Shown here: positions 42,011 to 52,578 of the stretch, piece after piece
How positions within the stretch are numbered: position 1 is the first letter of the stretch
Layout of the letters: every line of letters starts with the position of its first letter
Source of the DNA: Streptomyces sp. yr375
Lineage (GTDB): Bacteria > Actinomycetota > Actinomycetes > Streptomycetales > Streptomycetaceae
NCBI RefSeq assembly: GCF_900110755.1
Contig: NZ_FOFF01000019.1
Coordinates: forward strand, 62,001 to 126,000
Direction: 5' to 3'
Length of the DNA: 64,000 nucleotides
Translations under genes and position numbers: made by a program
The notes under the pieces: generated by a model
Databases searched by the model: none
Told to the model about the DNA's origin: nothing
The model's input: only the letters and a program-made list of their open reading frames with translations

Positions 42011-44701
42011 ATGACGGACGACACGCTCAGCCGACCCCCACTCCACGCCCTGCTCGCGGACGGCACCACCGTGTGCATCCGTCCTGCCGAGGCCGACGAC
42101 CACGACCAACTGGAGGGTCTCTACGAGGAGATGTCCCCGGAGAACCTGCGGCTGCGGTTCTTCGGAGTGAGTCGCCGGTCCGCAGAGATGGCCGCCGACC
42201 GGGCCTGTCGTCCGCACCCCGGATACCGTGCCCTGCTGGCCGAGGCCAAGGGCCAGGTGATCGGGCTCGCCGAGTACGACAACGGCGGCACCGGCACAGC
42301 GGCCGACATCTCCATCGCGGTCGCCGACGGACTGCACCATCGCGGTATCGGCACCCTCCTCGTCGAGCATCTGGTCTCCGCCGCCCGCGCCGAGGGCATC
42401 ACCACGTTCACCGCCGACGCGCTCAGCGAGAACCGCGAGATCCTGCGGCTCTTCGCCGACCTCGGCCTGCGCACCGCCCGCCGTTTCGAGGGCCCCGAGA
42501 TGCGCTGCACCATCGAACTCGACGAGGACGAGACCTACTTGTCGGCCACCGACGCGCGCGGCAGGGCCGCCGACGTCGCCAGCCTCGTCCCGCTGCTGCG
42601 CCCCGACGCGGTCGCCGTCGTCGGCGCGGGACGCAAGGCCGGCTCCGTGGGCCGGGCGATCCTGCACCACCTGAAGGCCGGCCGCTTCACTCGCCGCCTC
42701 TTCGCGGTGAACCCCGCGGCTACCTCGATCCTCGGCGTCCCGAGCTACCCGTCCGTGAGCGCCCTGCCCAGGACGCCCGATCTCGTGGTCGTCGCCGTAC
42801 CCGCCGCCGCCGTCCCGGCCACCGCCGAGGAGTGCGGCAAGGCGGGCGCGCGCGCCCTCCTCGTCGTCACCGCGGGACTCGACCCGGCCCAGGCCAAGGC
42901 GCTCACGGCGGCCTGCCGGACGTACGGCATGCGGCTGGTGGGCCCCAACTGCCTCGGTGTCTCCAACACCGACCCGGAACTGAACCTCGACGCGACCTTC
43001 GCCGCCAACCACCCGATACCCGGTACCGCGGGCATCGCCGTGCAGTCCGGCGGCGTCGGCATCGCCCTGCTCGACGGGCTGTCCCGGCTCGGCATCGGCG
43101 TCTCGACCTTCGCGTCCCTGGGCGACAAGTTCGACGTCAGCGGCAACGACATGCTCCAGTGGTGGGAGAACGACGGCACCACCGACCTCGCCCTGCTGCA
43201 CCTGGAGTCCTTCGGCAATCCGCGGGCGTTCTCCCGCACCGCGCGCCGCGTGACCCGCCGGATGCCCGTCCTGACCGTCGACGCGGGCCGCACCGACGCC
43301 GGCCGCCGCGCCGCCGCCTCGCACACCGCGGCAGCCGCCACCCGCACCATGACCCGGGGCGCGCTGTTCACCCAGGCAGGCATCACCGCCACCCGCTCCG
43401 TCGGCGAACTCATGGAAGCAGCAGCGCTGTTGCACTCCCAGCCGCTGCCGACCGGATCCCGCGTCCTGATCGTCACCAACGCCGGGGGAGCCGGGGTGCT
43501 CTCCGCCGACGCCTGCGCCGAGGCCGGACTCAGCCTCCCGACACCCACCCCCGAGCTCATCGACGACCTGCTCGCCGTACTGCCCGAAGGTGCCGCGATC
43601 GGCAACCCGATCGACGCCACCGCGGCCGTCTCGGAGGAGCAGCTCAAGGACTGTGTGGACCGGATCACGCGGCACGCCGGCGTCGACGCCGTCCTCGTGG
43701 CCCTGGTCCCCACGGCGGTCGCCGAGGCGACCGGCGACGACCTCGTCAGGGCGCTCACCGACGCCCCCGGCCGACGGCCCAAGCCGGTCGCTGCGGTGCG
43801 ACTCGAACAGGCCCTGCCCGTCGAGCTGTTGCCCACCACCGACGGTCGCACCGTTCCTGCCTACGCCGAACCGCAGGCCGCCGCACGGGCGTTGGCCCAC
43901 GCCGCCCATCGTGCCGCCTGGCTCGCCCGGCCCGCAGGGACGGTCCCCGACCTCGATGGAGTCGACACCGCACGCGCCCACACCGTCGTCGAGACCTACC
44001 TCGACGCGCACCCGGACGGCGGCTGGCTCGGCCCGCGCGAGTGCGCCGAACTCCTCGGCTGCTACGGCATTCCCCAACAGGCCTGGGCCTGGGCGGAGAC
44101 CGAGGACGAGGCAGTCCTCGCCGCCGACCGGATGCGCGGCGCCGACGGCCGGGTGGTCATGAAAGGCCACTGGCCGGGCCTGCTGCACAAGAGCGAACAG
44201 CACGCCGTCCACCTCGACCTGCGCGGCGACTCCCAAGTACGCGCCGCCTTCCGGGACTTGGAAACCCGGTTCGCCGGCCTGCTGACCGGCGTGGTCGTGC
44301 AGCCGCTCGCCGAGCGCGGTACCGAGCTCTTCGCCGGCGTCGTCCAGGACCAGGTCTTCGGACCGCTCGTCCTCTTCGGCCTCGGCGGCACCGCGACCGA
44401 GATCCTCGCCGACCACACAGCCCGGCTCGCCCCGCTCACCGACCACGACGTGCACGACCTGATCACGGCCCCGCGCTGCGCCCCGCTCCTGTTCGGCGCA
44501 CACGGCAGCGGGCCCGTCGACCTCGAAGGCCTCGAACAACTGCTGCTGCGGCTCTCCCGGATGGCGAGCGACCTGCCGCAGTTGGCCGAGGCCGACTTCA
44601 ACCCCGTACTCGCGGCACCCGGCGGAGTCTCCGTCCTCGATGCCCGCGTGCGCCTGCTGCCCACCAGGCCGCAGGACCCGTATCTGCGCCGACTTCGCTG
44701 A
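42011..44701 (+). CDS. GNAT-fused ADP-forming acetyl-CoA synthetase / Pat-like protein
   Basis: 896 residues in three parts. Residues about 15-165 are a GNAT acetyltransferase domain (SIAVADGLHHRGIGTLLVEHL). Residues about 185-480 are the CoA-binding and ligase-alpha regions (VAVVGAGRKAGSVGRAILHHL, PNCLGVSN, IAVQSGGVGIALLDGL, ASHTAAAATR with the probable phospho-His). Residues about 660-890 are an ATP-grasp domain (GVVVQPLAERGTELFAGVVQD, LFGLGGTATEIL). It either makes ATP plus acetate from acetyl-CoA or acts as a protein acetyltransferase. The apparently intact His favours ligase activity. It forms an operon with CBS-BON and flavodoxin genes. Confidence 0.9.
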   Translation: MTDDTLSRPPLHALLADGTTVCIRPAEADDHDQLEGLYEEMSPENLRLRFFGVSRRSAEMAADRACRPHPGYRALLAEAKGQVIGLAEYDNGGTGTAADISIAVADGLHHRGIGTLLVEHLVSAARAEGITTFTADALSENREILRLFADLGLRTARRFEGPEMRCTIELDEDETYLSATDARGRAADVASLVPLLRPDAVAVVGAGRKAGSVGRAILHHLKAGRFTRRLFAVNPAATSILGVPSYPSVSALPRTPDLVVVAVPAAAVPATAEECGKAGARALLVVTAGLDPAQAKALTAACRTYGMRLVGPNCLGVSNTDPELNLDATFAANHPIPGTAGIAVQSGGVGIALLDGLSRLGIGVSTFASLGDKFDVSGNDMLQWWENDGTTDLALLHLESFGNPRAFSRTARRVTRRMPVLTVDAGRTDAGRRAAASHTAAAATRTMTRGALFTQAGITATRSVGELMEAAALLHSQPLPTGSRVLIVTNAGGAGVLSADACAEAGLSLPTPTPELIDDLLAVLPEGAAIGNPIDATAAVSEEQLKDCVDRITRHAGVDAVLVALVPTAVAEATGDDLVRALTDAPGRRPKPVAAVRLEQALPVELLPTTDGRTVPAYAEPQAAARALAHAAHRAAWLARPAGTVPDLDGVDTARAHTVVETYLDAHPDGGWLGPRECAELLGCYGIPQQAWAWAETEDEAVLAADRMRGADGRVVMKGHWPGLLHKSEQHAVHLDLRGDSQVRAAFRDLETRFAGLLTGVVVQPLAERGTELFAGVVQDQVFGPLVLFGLGGTATEILADHTARLAPLTDHDVHDLITAPRCAPLLFGAHGSGPVDLEGLEQLLLRLSRMASDLPQLAEADFNPVLAAPGGVSVLDARVRLLPTRPQDPYLRRLR

Positions 44702-44713
44702 GGAGGGAACACC

Positions 44714-45445
44714 ATGAAGCACAACAAGGTCGGCTCCGTGATGACCACGGAGGTCGTCCGCGTCACGTACGGAACGCCGTTCAAAGAGGTGGCACGCCTG
44801 CTCGGCGAACACCGCATCAGCGGCCTGCCCGTGGTCGACGAGGACGACCAGGTCATCGGAGTCGTCTCCGAGACGGACCTGATGGCCCACCAGTCCGAAG
44901 CACCCGACCCGTACGAGACGAAGAAGCGGTTCCGGTTCGCCGACCTGACGCGCAGCGCCAGGCGGCGGGCCGCGAAGGCCACGGCCCGCATCGCCGGCCG
45001 GCTGATGACCGCGCCACCCGTCACCGTGCACGCCGACGACAGCATCGTCGAGGCCGCCCGCACCATGGCGCAGCACCGCGTGGAACGGCTGCCCGTCCTC
45101 GACGAGGAACAGCGGCTCGTCGGCATCGTCACCCGCCGCGACGTCCTCCAGGTCTTCCTGCGGCCGGACACGGAGATCCGGGACGAGGTTGTCAACGAGG
45201 TCCTGGTGCACGCCCTGTGGCTGGCGCCGAGCACCATCGACGTCTCCGTGGTGGAGGGCGTCGTCACCCTCTCCGGGCACATGGAACGCAAGAGCGAGAC
45301 GGAGATCGCCCTCTCCATGACCCGTCAGATCGACGGCGTCGTCGCGGTCGTCGACAAGCTCTCCTACCGGACGGACGACTCCCGCATCCAGCCGGAGGAC
45401 CAGCGGTACCACGGCGTCTCCGAGACCTGGCTGCGCCACCTGTGA
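44714..45445 (+). CDS. CBS-domain pair with C-terminal BON domain
   Basis: 243 residues, the longest of three paralogues. CBS 1 is VGSVMTTEVVRVTYGTPFKEV with ISGLPVVDEDDQVIGVVSETDL. A basic linker (RRRAAKATARIAGR) follows. CBS 2 is MTAPPVTVHADDSIVEAARTM with VERLPVLDEEQRLVGIVTRRDVL. BON is RDEVVNEVLVHALWLAPSTID. It lies 12 bases after the acyl-CoA synthetase gene, so an energy-charge link through adenylate sensing is plausible but inferred. Confidence 0.91.
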   Translation: MKHNKVGSVMTTEVVRVTYGTPFKEVARLLGEHRISGLPVVDEDDQVIGVVSETDLMAHQSEAPDPYETKKRFRFADLTRSARRRAAKATARIAGRLMTAPPVTVHADDSIVEAARTMAQHRVERLPVLDEEQRLVGIVTRRDVLQVFLRPDTEIRDEVVNEVLVHALWLAPSTIDVSVVEGVVTLSGHMERKSETEIALSMTRQIDGVVAVVDKLSYRTDDSRIQPEDQRYHGVSETWLRHL

Positions 45446-45467
45446 AGTGAGAGGAGTGTGGAGTGCC

Positions 45468-45977
45468 ATGCCCACCAGCGTGCTGGTCGCCTACGGGACG
45501 ACCAACGGATCCACCGCACAGATCGCCGAGTCCGTCGCCGAGGTCCTGCGCAAGGAGGGGCTCGCTCCCGACCTGCTGCCCGCCGGGTCCGTCGTGGACG
45601 TGACGGCGTACGACGCCGTGGTGCTCGGCGGCGCGCTGTACGCCGGCCGCTGGCACCGCGACGCCCGCCGGTTCCTGAACCGGCACGGCCGCCAACTGGC
45701 CGAGCGTCCGCTGTGGTTCTTCAGCAGCGGCCCGCTCGACGCCTCCGCCTCGGAGCGGGACATCCCGCCTGTGCGCGGCGTACGGCGTGCCATGACCCGC
45801 CTCGACGCCAGGGGCCACGTCACCTTCGGCGGTTGCCTGGAGGAAGGGGCCAAGGGGCGCGTCGCCCAGGCGATCGTGCGCAACGGGAAGGGCGGCGACT
45901 TCCGTGACTTCGGCGCGATCGAGGAATGGGCGGCACGGATCGCGGACGAGTTGCTGAAGGAGCGGGCAGAGGACTGA
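45468..45977 (+). CDS. Flavodoxin-domain protein (HemG-like)
   Basis: 169 residues. The flavodoxin FMN loop is VLVAYGTTNGSTAQIAESVAE. VVLGGALYAGRWHRDARRFL and FFSSGPLDASASERDIP resemble menaquinone-linked protoporphyrinogen oxidase HemG and related flavodoxins. It may carry electrons or reduce a quinone during low oxygen. The ATG at 45468 has GGAG five bases upstream. It is the last gene of the operon. Confidence 0.85.
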   Translation: MPTSVLVAYGTTNGSTAQIAESVAEVLRKEGLAPDLLPAGSVVDVTAYDAVVLGGALYAGRWHRDARRFLNRHGRQLAERPLWFFSSGPLDASASERDIPPVRGVRRAMTRLDARGHVTFGGCLEEGAKGRVAQAIVRNGKGGDFRDFGAIEEWAARIADELLKERAED

Positions 45978-46700
45978 ACTTGCCGTACCTCTCCTTGGCA
46001 GGGAACAGCTCCGGTGCGGAACCGATGCGCCGGGGCTGTTCCGGGCGTACGGCAGGATTTCCCGGAGAGCTTGTTGGCGCTTCTGCAACCGTTGTCCTCA
46101 TCGGGAACGTCCACGTGCTGCGCAGATGGGTACTGGCCGGGGACGGCGGCGGTCCACCATCCGGGCCGCTTTCTCGCAGAGAAGGCCATTGCGACGGACT
46201 TTTCTGTGGCGGCTTCCGCATGGGCAGATCGTGGATCGCGGGGTGGACGTCCTGGCGTCCGATCTCACCAGGCGCGGGCGGCCCGCCCGGATATCGAGCA
46301 GCATCAGCGTGACCGCCTGGTGAAAGAACGGGAGTCGTTCGAAGCGCGACGTGCAGAGCGCCGGGAACGCGAGGCGGCAAAGCAGGCGCGCATGAGGGAT
46401 CGAAGTGGCGAGCGGGAGTGCCATTGACGGGGGCATCGGTTCGCCTCTGTTTCGTGTCCGGCTTCCCGCGCGACGACCGGGGTTCGTGCCCGGGGCAGGT
46501 TCCCGGCGTCGGCTTCGAGCAGGGGGTGCGGGCCGGGCGGCCGGAATCCGCGGGCTGTCGCAGGCCACGGTGAGCGCGGCGCGTTGCCGTAGCCCGGTCG
46601 GTCGTGGAAGGCCTCGTCATACCTCTCGACGTGCGCCGCGCTCTCCCCGGCCCACAGAGGCCGAACGGCCTGTCCGCCGGGGCCGAACCTGCCCTGCGGG
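45978..46700. other. Gene-poor stretch with possible relic and orphan palindrome
   Basis: A + frame ending at 46427 looks coding only over its last 45 residues (DIEQHQRDRLVKERESFEARR and a charged helix); it has no recognisable start or family and may be the tail of a lost gene. A symmetric box, AGGCCGAACGGCCT, at 46658-46671 lacks a downstream gene in either direction that would use it. Nothing else is supported. Confidence 0.4.
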
Positions 46701-47531
46701 CTACGACGGCACGACGGCGACCGGGCAGTGCGCGTGCTTCAGGAGGGCCTGGGCGGTGGCGCCCGGGGCGGTGTGGCGTCCGATCACCACCAGCCCGGAT
46801 GTCTCGGAGGCGTGGGCCAGGGCCTCGGCCGGCGGGAACAGCAGCACGTCCTCCTGAACGTCGACGTCCGGGTACTTGCCGCGCCACGGACGCAGCGCGT
46901 CGGAGAGGAGGTCCTCCTCGTGGTCCTCCCAAGTGGCACGGTCCGTCTCCGACACGAAGACGGGCGACGCGTCGGCGCCCGCCGGCAGCGCCCAGGCGTG
47001 CACCGCGTGCAGCCGGACACGGCGCAGCCGGGCGGCCTCGAAGGCGAAGCCGAGCGCGCCGACCGCCGGGTTCCGGGCGTCGACACCCACGGTCACCGCG
47101 TCGGTGTGACCCGACACACCGAGTCCCGCGAGGGTCCCGGGTACGAGCACCAGGGGCCCGGCGCACCCGGTGGCGAGGGCCGCCGCGGTCGAGCCCAGGG
47201 GCGTCCGGGCGTGCTGCCCCTCGCCGCGCAGACCGAGCACGACCAGCTCCGCGTGCGCGCTCGCCGCCCGCAGCTCGGGGACGGGCGCTCCGGTGACGCT
47301 TACCGCCCGGATTGTCAACGACGGGTGCCGTGCGGTGAGTTCGGCGAGCACGTGGTCCGCCACGATGTCCGGGCGGTAGGGCCAGTGCTCCACCGGGTCC
47401 AGGTTCTCGGGCGGCGCCACATGCACCACCCGCAGAGGCAGCCCGCGCCGCAGCGCCTCGCGCGCCGCCCAGTCCGCGGCGACGCGGCTGCGCGGCGACC
47501 GGTCGACGCCCGTGATGATCACTCGTTCCAT
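46701..47531 (-). CDS. Tandem-domain universal stress protein
   Basis: 276 residues. Domain 1 begins VIITGVDRSPRSRVAADWAAREA and has the ATP motif GLRGEGQHARTPLGST. Domain 2 begins VTVGVDARNPAVGALGFAFEAA and ends ALLKHAHCPVAVVPS with a weak motif. GGAGGG precedes the ATG at 47531. It is divergent from a truncated USP gene, with a shared box at 47594. Confidence 0.91.
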   Translation of the reverse strand: MERVIITGVDRSPRSRVAADWAAREALRRGLPLRVVHVAPPENLDPVEHWPYRPDIVADHVLAELTARHPSLTIRAVSVTGAPVPELRAASAHAELVVLGLRGEGQHARTPLGSTAAALATGCAGPLVLVPGTLAGLGVSGHTDAVTVGVDARNPAVGALGFAFEAARLRRVRLHAVHAWALPAGADASPVFVSETDRATWEDHEEDLLSDALRPWRGKYPDVDVQEDVLLFPPAEALAHASETSGLVVIGRHTAPGATAQALLKHAHCPVAVVPS

Positions 47532-47593
47532 GGTGTGCCGCCCTCCAGGTCCGTGGCCCTACCACTCTGACCGCGCGAGGCGGGTGCGCGCTG

Positions 47594-47607
47594 GGGCCGA
47601 ACGGACC
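47594..47607. promoter_or_regulatory. 6-2-6 box between divergent stress-protein genes
   Basis: GGGCCGAACGGACC has one to two mismatches in the right half. It is 63 bases from the - strand gene and 90 bases from the + strand gene. Confidence 0.55.
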
Positions 47608-47697
47608 CCGGTTGGAGACCTGGCGGCCCATACCTGCCGGTAGGCCGCGGGACGACGCTGGAGGGGAGGAGCAGACCGAGCGCAGGAGGTGCGGATC

Positions 47698-48028
47698 ATG
47701 CTGCCGCCCGTCACCGCCGGAGTCGACGGTTCCGCCGAGAGTCTCGCCGCCGCCGACTGGGCCGCCCGCGAGGCGGCACGCCGCGATCTGCCGTTGCGGC
47801 TCGTGCACGCCTGGAACTGGCACCCGCGCCAGGACGACGGCGAGCCCGTCACGGCCGCCCAGCGCCATCAGGCGGCGCGCATCCTGCGGCAGGCCAAGGC
47901 GAGGATCCGTGCCGTCGCCCCGAACCTCCGCCCGTACGACGAGCAGATGGAGGGTCCCGCGACCGCCGCCCTGCTGACGGCGGCCGAGGAGTCCGAGCTG
48001 CTGGTACTCGGCTCACGCGGCCTGAGCG

Positions 48029-48032
<4 letters not shown>
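47698..48032 (+). pseudogene. Universal stress protein truncated by fusion to PPDK
   Basis: AGGAGG and the ATG at 47698 begin a normal USP first domain (VTAGVDGSAESLAAADWAAREA, then LLVLGSRGLSGVRG). At the ATP motif the USP sequence stops and pyruvate phosphate dikinase sequence begins in another frame. The remainder of domain 1 and all of domain 2 are missing. The frame runs on as nonsense to 48306. Confidence 0.85.
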
Positions 48033-50155
<2,123 letters not shown>

Positions 50156-50538
50156 GCCGGGAGCGGAAGGCGAGGGGCACGTCGCGTCCTGGGCCGCGGC
50201 GATGGAGTCTTCGGTGCAGTCGGATCACCAGGAGTGCCTGAGTCCGTGGCACCGCCCACGCCGTGAGTCGCGATCGTGGCGATGACGGTGATTCTCCCCG
50301 CTGCCTTCTGCATGGTCGCCGACATCGCACGCACGCCCGCACACAACAGACCCGCTGCAGGTCTGACTCGCCGTCTCCGCATGCGGGAACATCGTCGGCA
50401 TCCTCTCGTACCTCAGATTCGGTCGAAGCGAAGAGTGTTGACGAGGGCAACGTGGAATCGGCGCCGGGCTCACGGCGAGCGTCCGTGGAGCCTCGGCCTG
50501 CGACGGGAACCGCACAGGCCGAAGCGGCCCGGAGCTCC
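50156..50538. other. Convergent intergenic region, no supported gene
   Basis: The region lies between the ends of ppdK' (+) and the oleate hydratase gene (-). Short - strand frames exist but show shadow-type composition. A weak, three-base-centred box-like sequence near 50516 is not convincing. Confidence 0.4.
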
Positions 50539-52131
50539 TCAGCCCAGCGCGGCCTTCAGCACGTCGAAGGCCGTCGCCGGATCGGCCAGGGCGTGGTAGA
50601 TGCCCGGTATCTCGCGGTCGTCGAGGCCGAACAGACCGTGGACGGCGTGCATCGCGCCGCGCACGGAGTACTCGACCGTGAAGACCACGTCCTGCGGAAT
50701 CTCCGTGAACTGCCCCAGGAAGGCGAAGTTGGCGGAGCCGCGCGGGATGACCAGGGGCCGGTCGTGCACGGTGCGTGGGGCGAACTGGCTGGTGATGTAC
50801 GGCATCATCACCGGGATCACGGTCGTGGTCGCCGCGACCTGCTCCTCGATGTCCGACATGCCGAGGTGGCCGAGGAGTTCGGTGAGGATCTCCCGGCCGG
50901 TGGCCTCGGCCATCGGCTTGCCGACGAAGTCGCCGTCGCGGTCGGTGAACAGGCCGTAGCCCCACAGGGTGTGGACGTCCTCGGGCTGGCCGTCGAAGTG
51001 CGGGGCGTGTGGCACGACAATGGACATCAGCCAGTTGGAGTCCTTGAACGTCATCAGCGCGCCCGTGCCGGGGAGGTTGCCGGACAGTTCCTCGATGCGG
51101 TGCAGGAGAAGCGGGTCGCGCATCGTGAGGGTGAAGGACTCCCACTTGGCCTCGTCCACGTTGCCGTTGAAGGCGGTGGGCCGGCCGAAGTCGTCGGCCT
51201 TGGCGGCGAGGGTCTCCCAGAGCCGCCATCCGCCGTCCCGTTTGTCGCGGACCAGTTCGGGCGCGCTGTCGTCGCTGCCGTAGGCGGCGTCGGCGGTCAT
51301 CGAGCCCAGGGTGAGGAACGCGTAGTCGTCGGCGGTGAGTTCGTACGTGTCCGGGTGCCCGTCGCGTTCGAGGTGCAGGCGTCGCGCCCGCCGTACGCCG
51401 TCCTCGTCGGTCATGAAGTCGACGTCGGTGACCCGCACGCCGTACTCGAAGACCACACCACGCGACTCCAGCCAGGCGCGCAGTGGCCGGATGATCGAGT
51501 CGTACTGGTTGAGGCGGGTGCGGCGCACGCCGGCGAGGGTGTGCATGCGTGGGAACTCCTGCATGAAGCGCAGGAGATAGCGCTTGAGCTCGATGGCGCT
51601 GTGCCAGTTCTGGAAGGCGAACGTGGTGCGCCACATCGTCCAGAAGTGGGTGGCGAAGAAGTGCGGGGAGAAGAAGTCCTCGATCCTGCGGGCCCCGATG
51701 ACCGCTTCGGGCAGCACCAGCAGGCGGGTCAGCTCCAGGCGGTCGCGGGTGTCGAGGCCGTAGTCGGCGGCGTCCAGGATCGTCGTGCCGTGGCCGATCA
51801 GGCGGGCCTTGGCGTCGGTGGGCCACTTGGCGTTGAACTCGGTGATCTCCTCGCGTACCGACACCGTCTCGTCGGTGAGGGTGGGGATCGTTTCCAGGAG
51901 GTTCCACAGGCAGGTGTAGGCCTCCTCCTCCAGCATCCGTCCGCCGCGGGTGACGTACCCGGCGGGTTCGCCGCTGCCGTCCATCGAGCCGCCGGCGACG
52001 GGGAGTTCCTCCAGGATGTGGATGCGCTCACCGGGGTAATCCGCGTCACGGACGAGGAAGGCGGCGGCCGCGAGGGAAGCGATGCCGCCGCCCACGAGGT
52101 AGGCGTGGGACGAGCGCGGAGCGTCTGCCAT
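50539..52131 (-). CDS. ohyA: Oleate hydratase (MCRA family, FAD-dependent)
   Basis: 530 residues. The N-terminal FAD motif is AYLVGGGIASLAAAAFLV, with LEELPVAGGSMDGSGEPAGY and RGGRMLEEEAYTCLWNLL typical of oleate hydratase. Further blocks are MWRTTFAFQNWHSAIELKRYL and PYITSQFAPRT. It hydrates cis-9 double bonds of free unsaturated fatty acids to 10-hydroxy acids and is associated with membrane-stress protection. GGAGGGA precedes the ATG at 52131. It is divergent from the arginine-deiminase operon. Confidence 0.93.
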   Translation of the reverse strand: MADAPRSSHAYLVGGGIASLAAAAFLVRDADYPGERIHILEELPVAGGSMDGSGEPAGYVTRGGRMLEEEAYTCLWNLLETIPTLTDETVSVREEITEFNAKWPTDAKARLIGHGTTILDAADYGLDTRDRLELTRLLVLPEAVIGARRIEDFFSPHFFATHFWTMWRTTFAFQNWHSAIELKRYLLRFMQEFPRMHTLAGVRRTRLNQYDSIIRPLRAWLESRGVVFEYGVRVTDVDFMTDEDGVRRARRLHLERDGHPDTYELTADDYAFLTLGSMTADAAYGSDDSAPELVRDKRDGGWRLWETLAAKADDFGRPTAFNGNVDEAKWESFTLTMRDPLLLHRIEELSGNLPGTGALMTFKDSNWLMSIVVPHAPHFDGQPEDVHTLWGYGLFTDRDGDFVGKPMAEATGREILTELLGHLGMSDIEEQVAATTTVIPVMMPYITSQFAPRTVHDRPLVIPRGSANFAFLGQFTEIPQDVVFTVEYSVRGAMHAVHGLFGLDDREIPGIYHALADPATAFDVLKAALG

Positions 52132-52443
52132 GACGTCCCTCCGTTCTGCCGCCCGGGTCGTACGGGCGGCCGACAGTGTTCAGGGCCCTGCGCGCCGGAC
52201 ACCCGGTGTGGCTGTGCGGTGTGGGGGCGCGGGGTGGCGCCGGACTGCTCGGGGCGAGCGTGGCGGCCATGCCAGCAGCCAACTCGCGGGGCGTTGGCGT
52301 GGGCAGGGGCCGGAGGTCCCTGCCCACCGGCCGATGGCCCTGTATCGGGGGCTGCTTCACCAGGGGAGAGGACCACCGGACGGATCGCTGCTCCTGACGG
52401 CCGGTTCGTCGACGAGCCGCGCTCAGGCCACCGGCCGCTCGAT

Positions 52444-52480
52444 GGGCCGATCGGGACCTGACAGCCGGGACCAACGGCCC
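52444..52480. promoter_or_regulatory. Two 6-2-6 boxes ahead of the arginine deiminase operon
   Basis: GGGCCGATCGGGAC (52444-52457, two mismatches) and GGGACCAACGGCCC (52467-52480, two mismatches) lie 99-135 bases before the antiporter start. The GGGACC half resembles the mycobacterial DosR half-site more closely than other boxes here. The rest of 52132-52578 shows no gene. Confidence 0.55.
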
Positions 52481-52578
52481 CGGGTGGGGATATTCGGCCA
52501 CTGACCACGATCACCGCCGCCGAGAAGGATCGAGCACAGATCGATTCCCCCGTAACGACCCGCACAAGGAGCACCACC

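Noticed and set aside
40661..45475. A 1604-codon open frame on the - strand
   Set aside because: It is a GC-bias shadow opposite phosphoketolase, GAPDH, acyl-CoA synthetase and CBS genes, all of which have clear family matches on the + strand.
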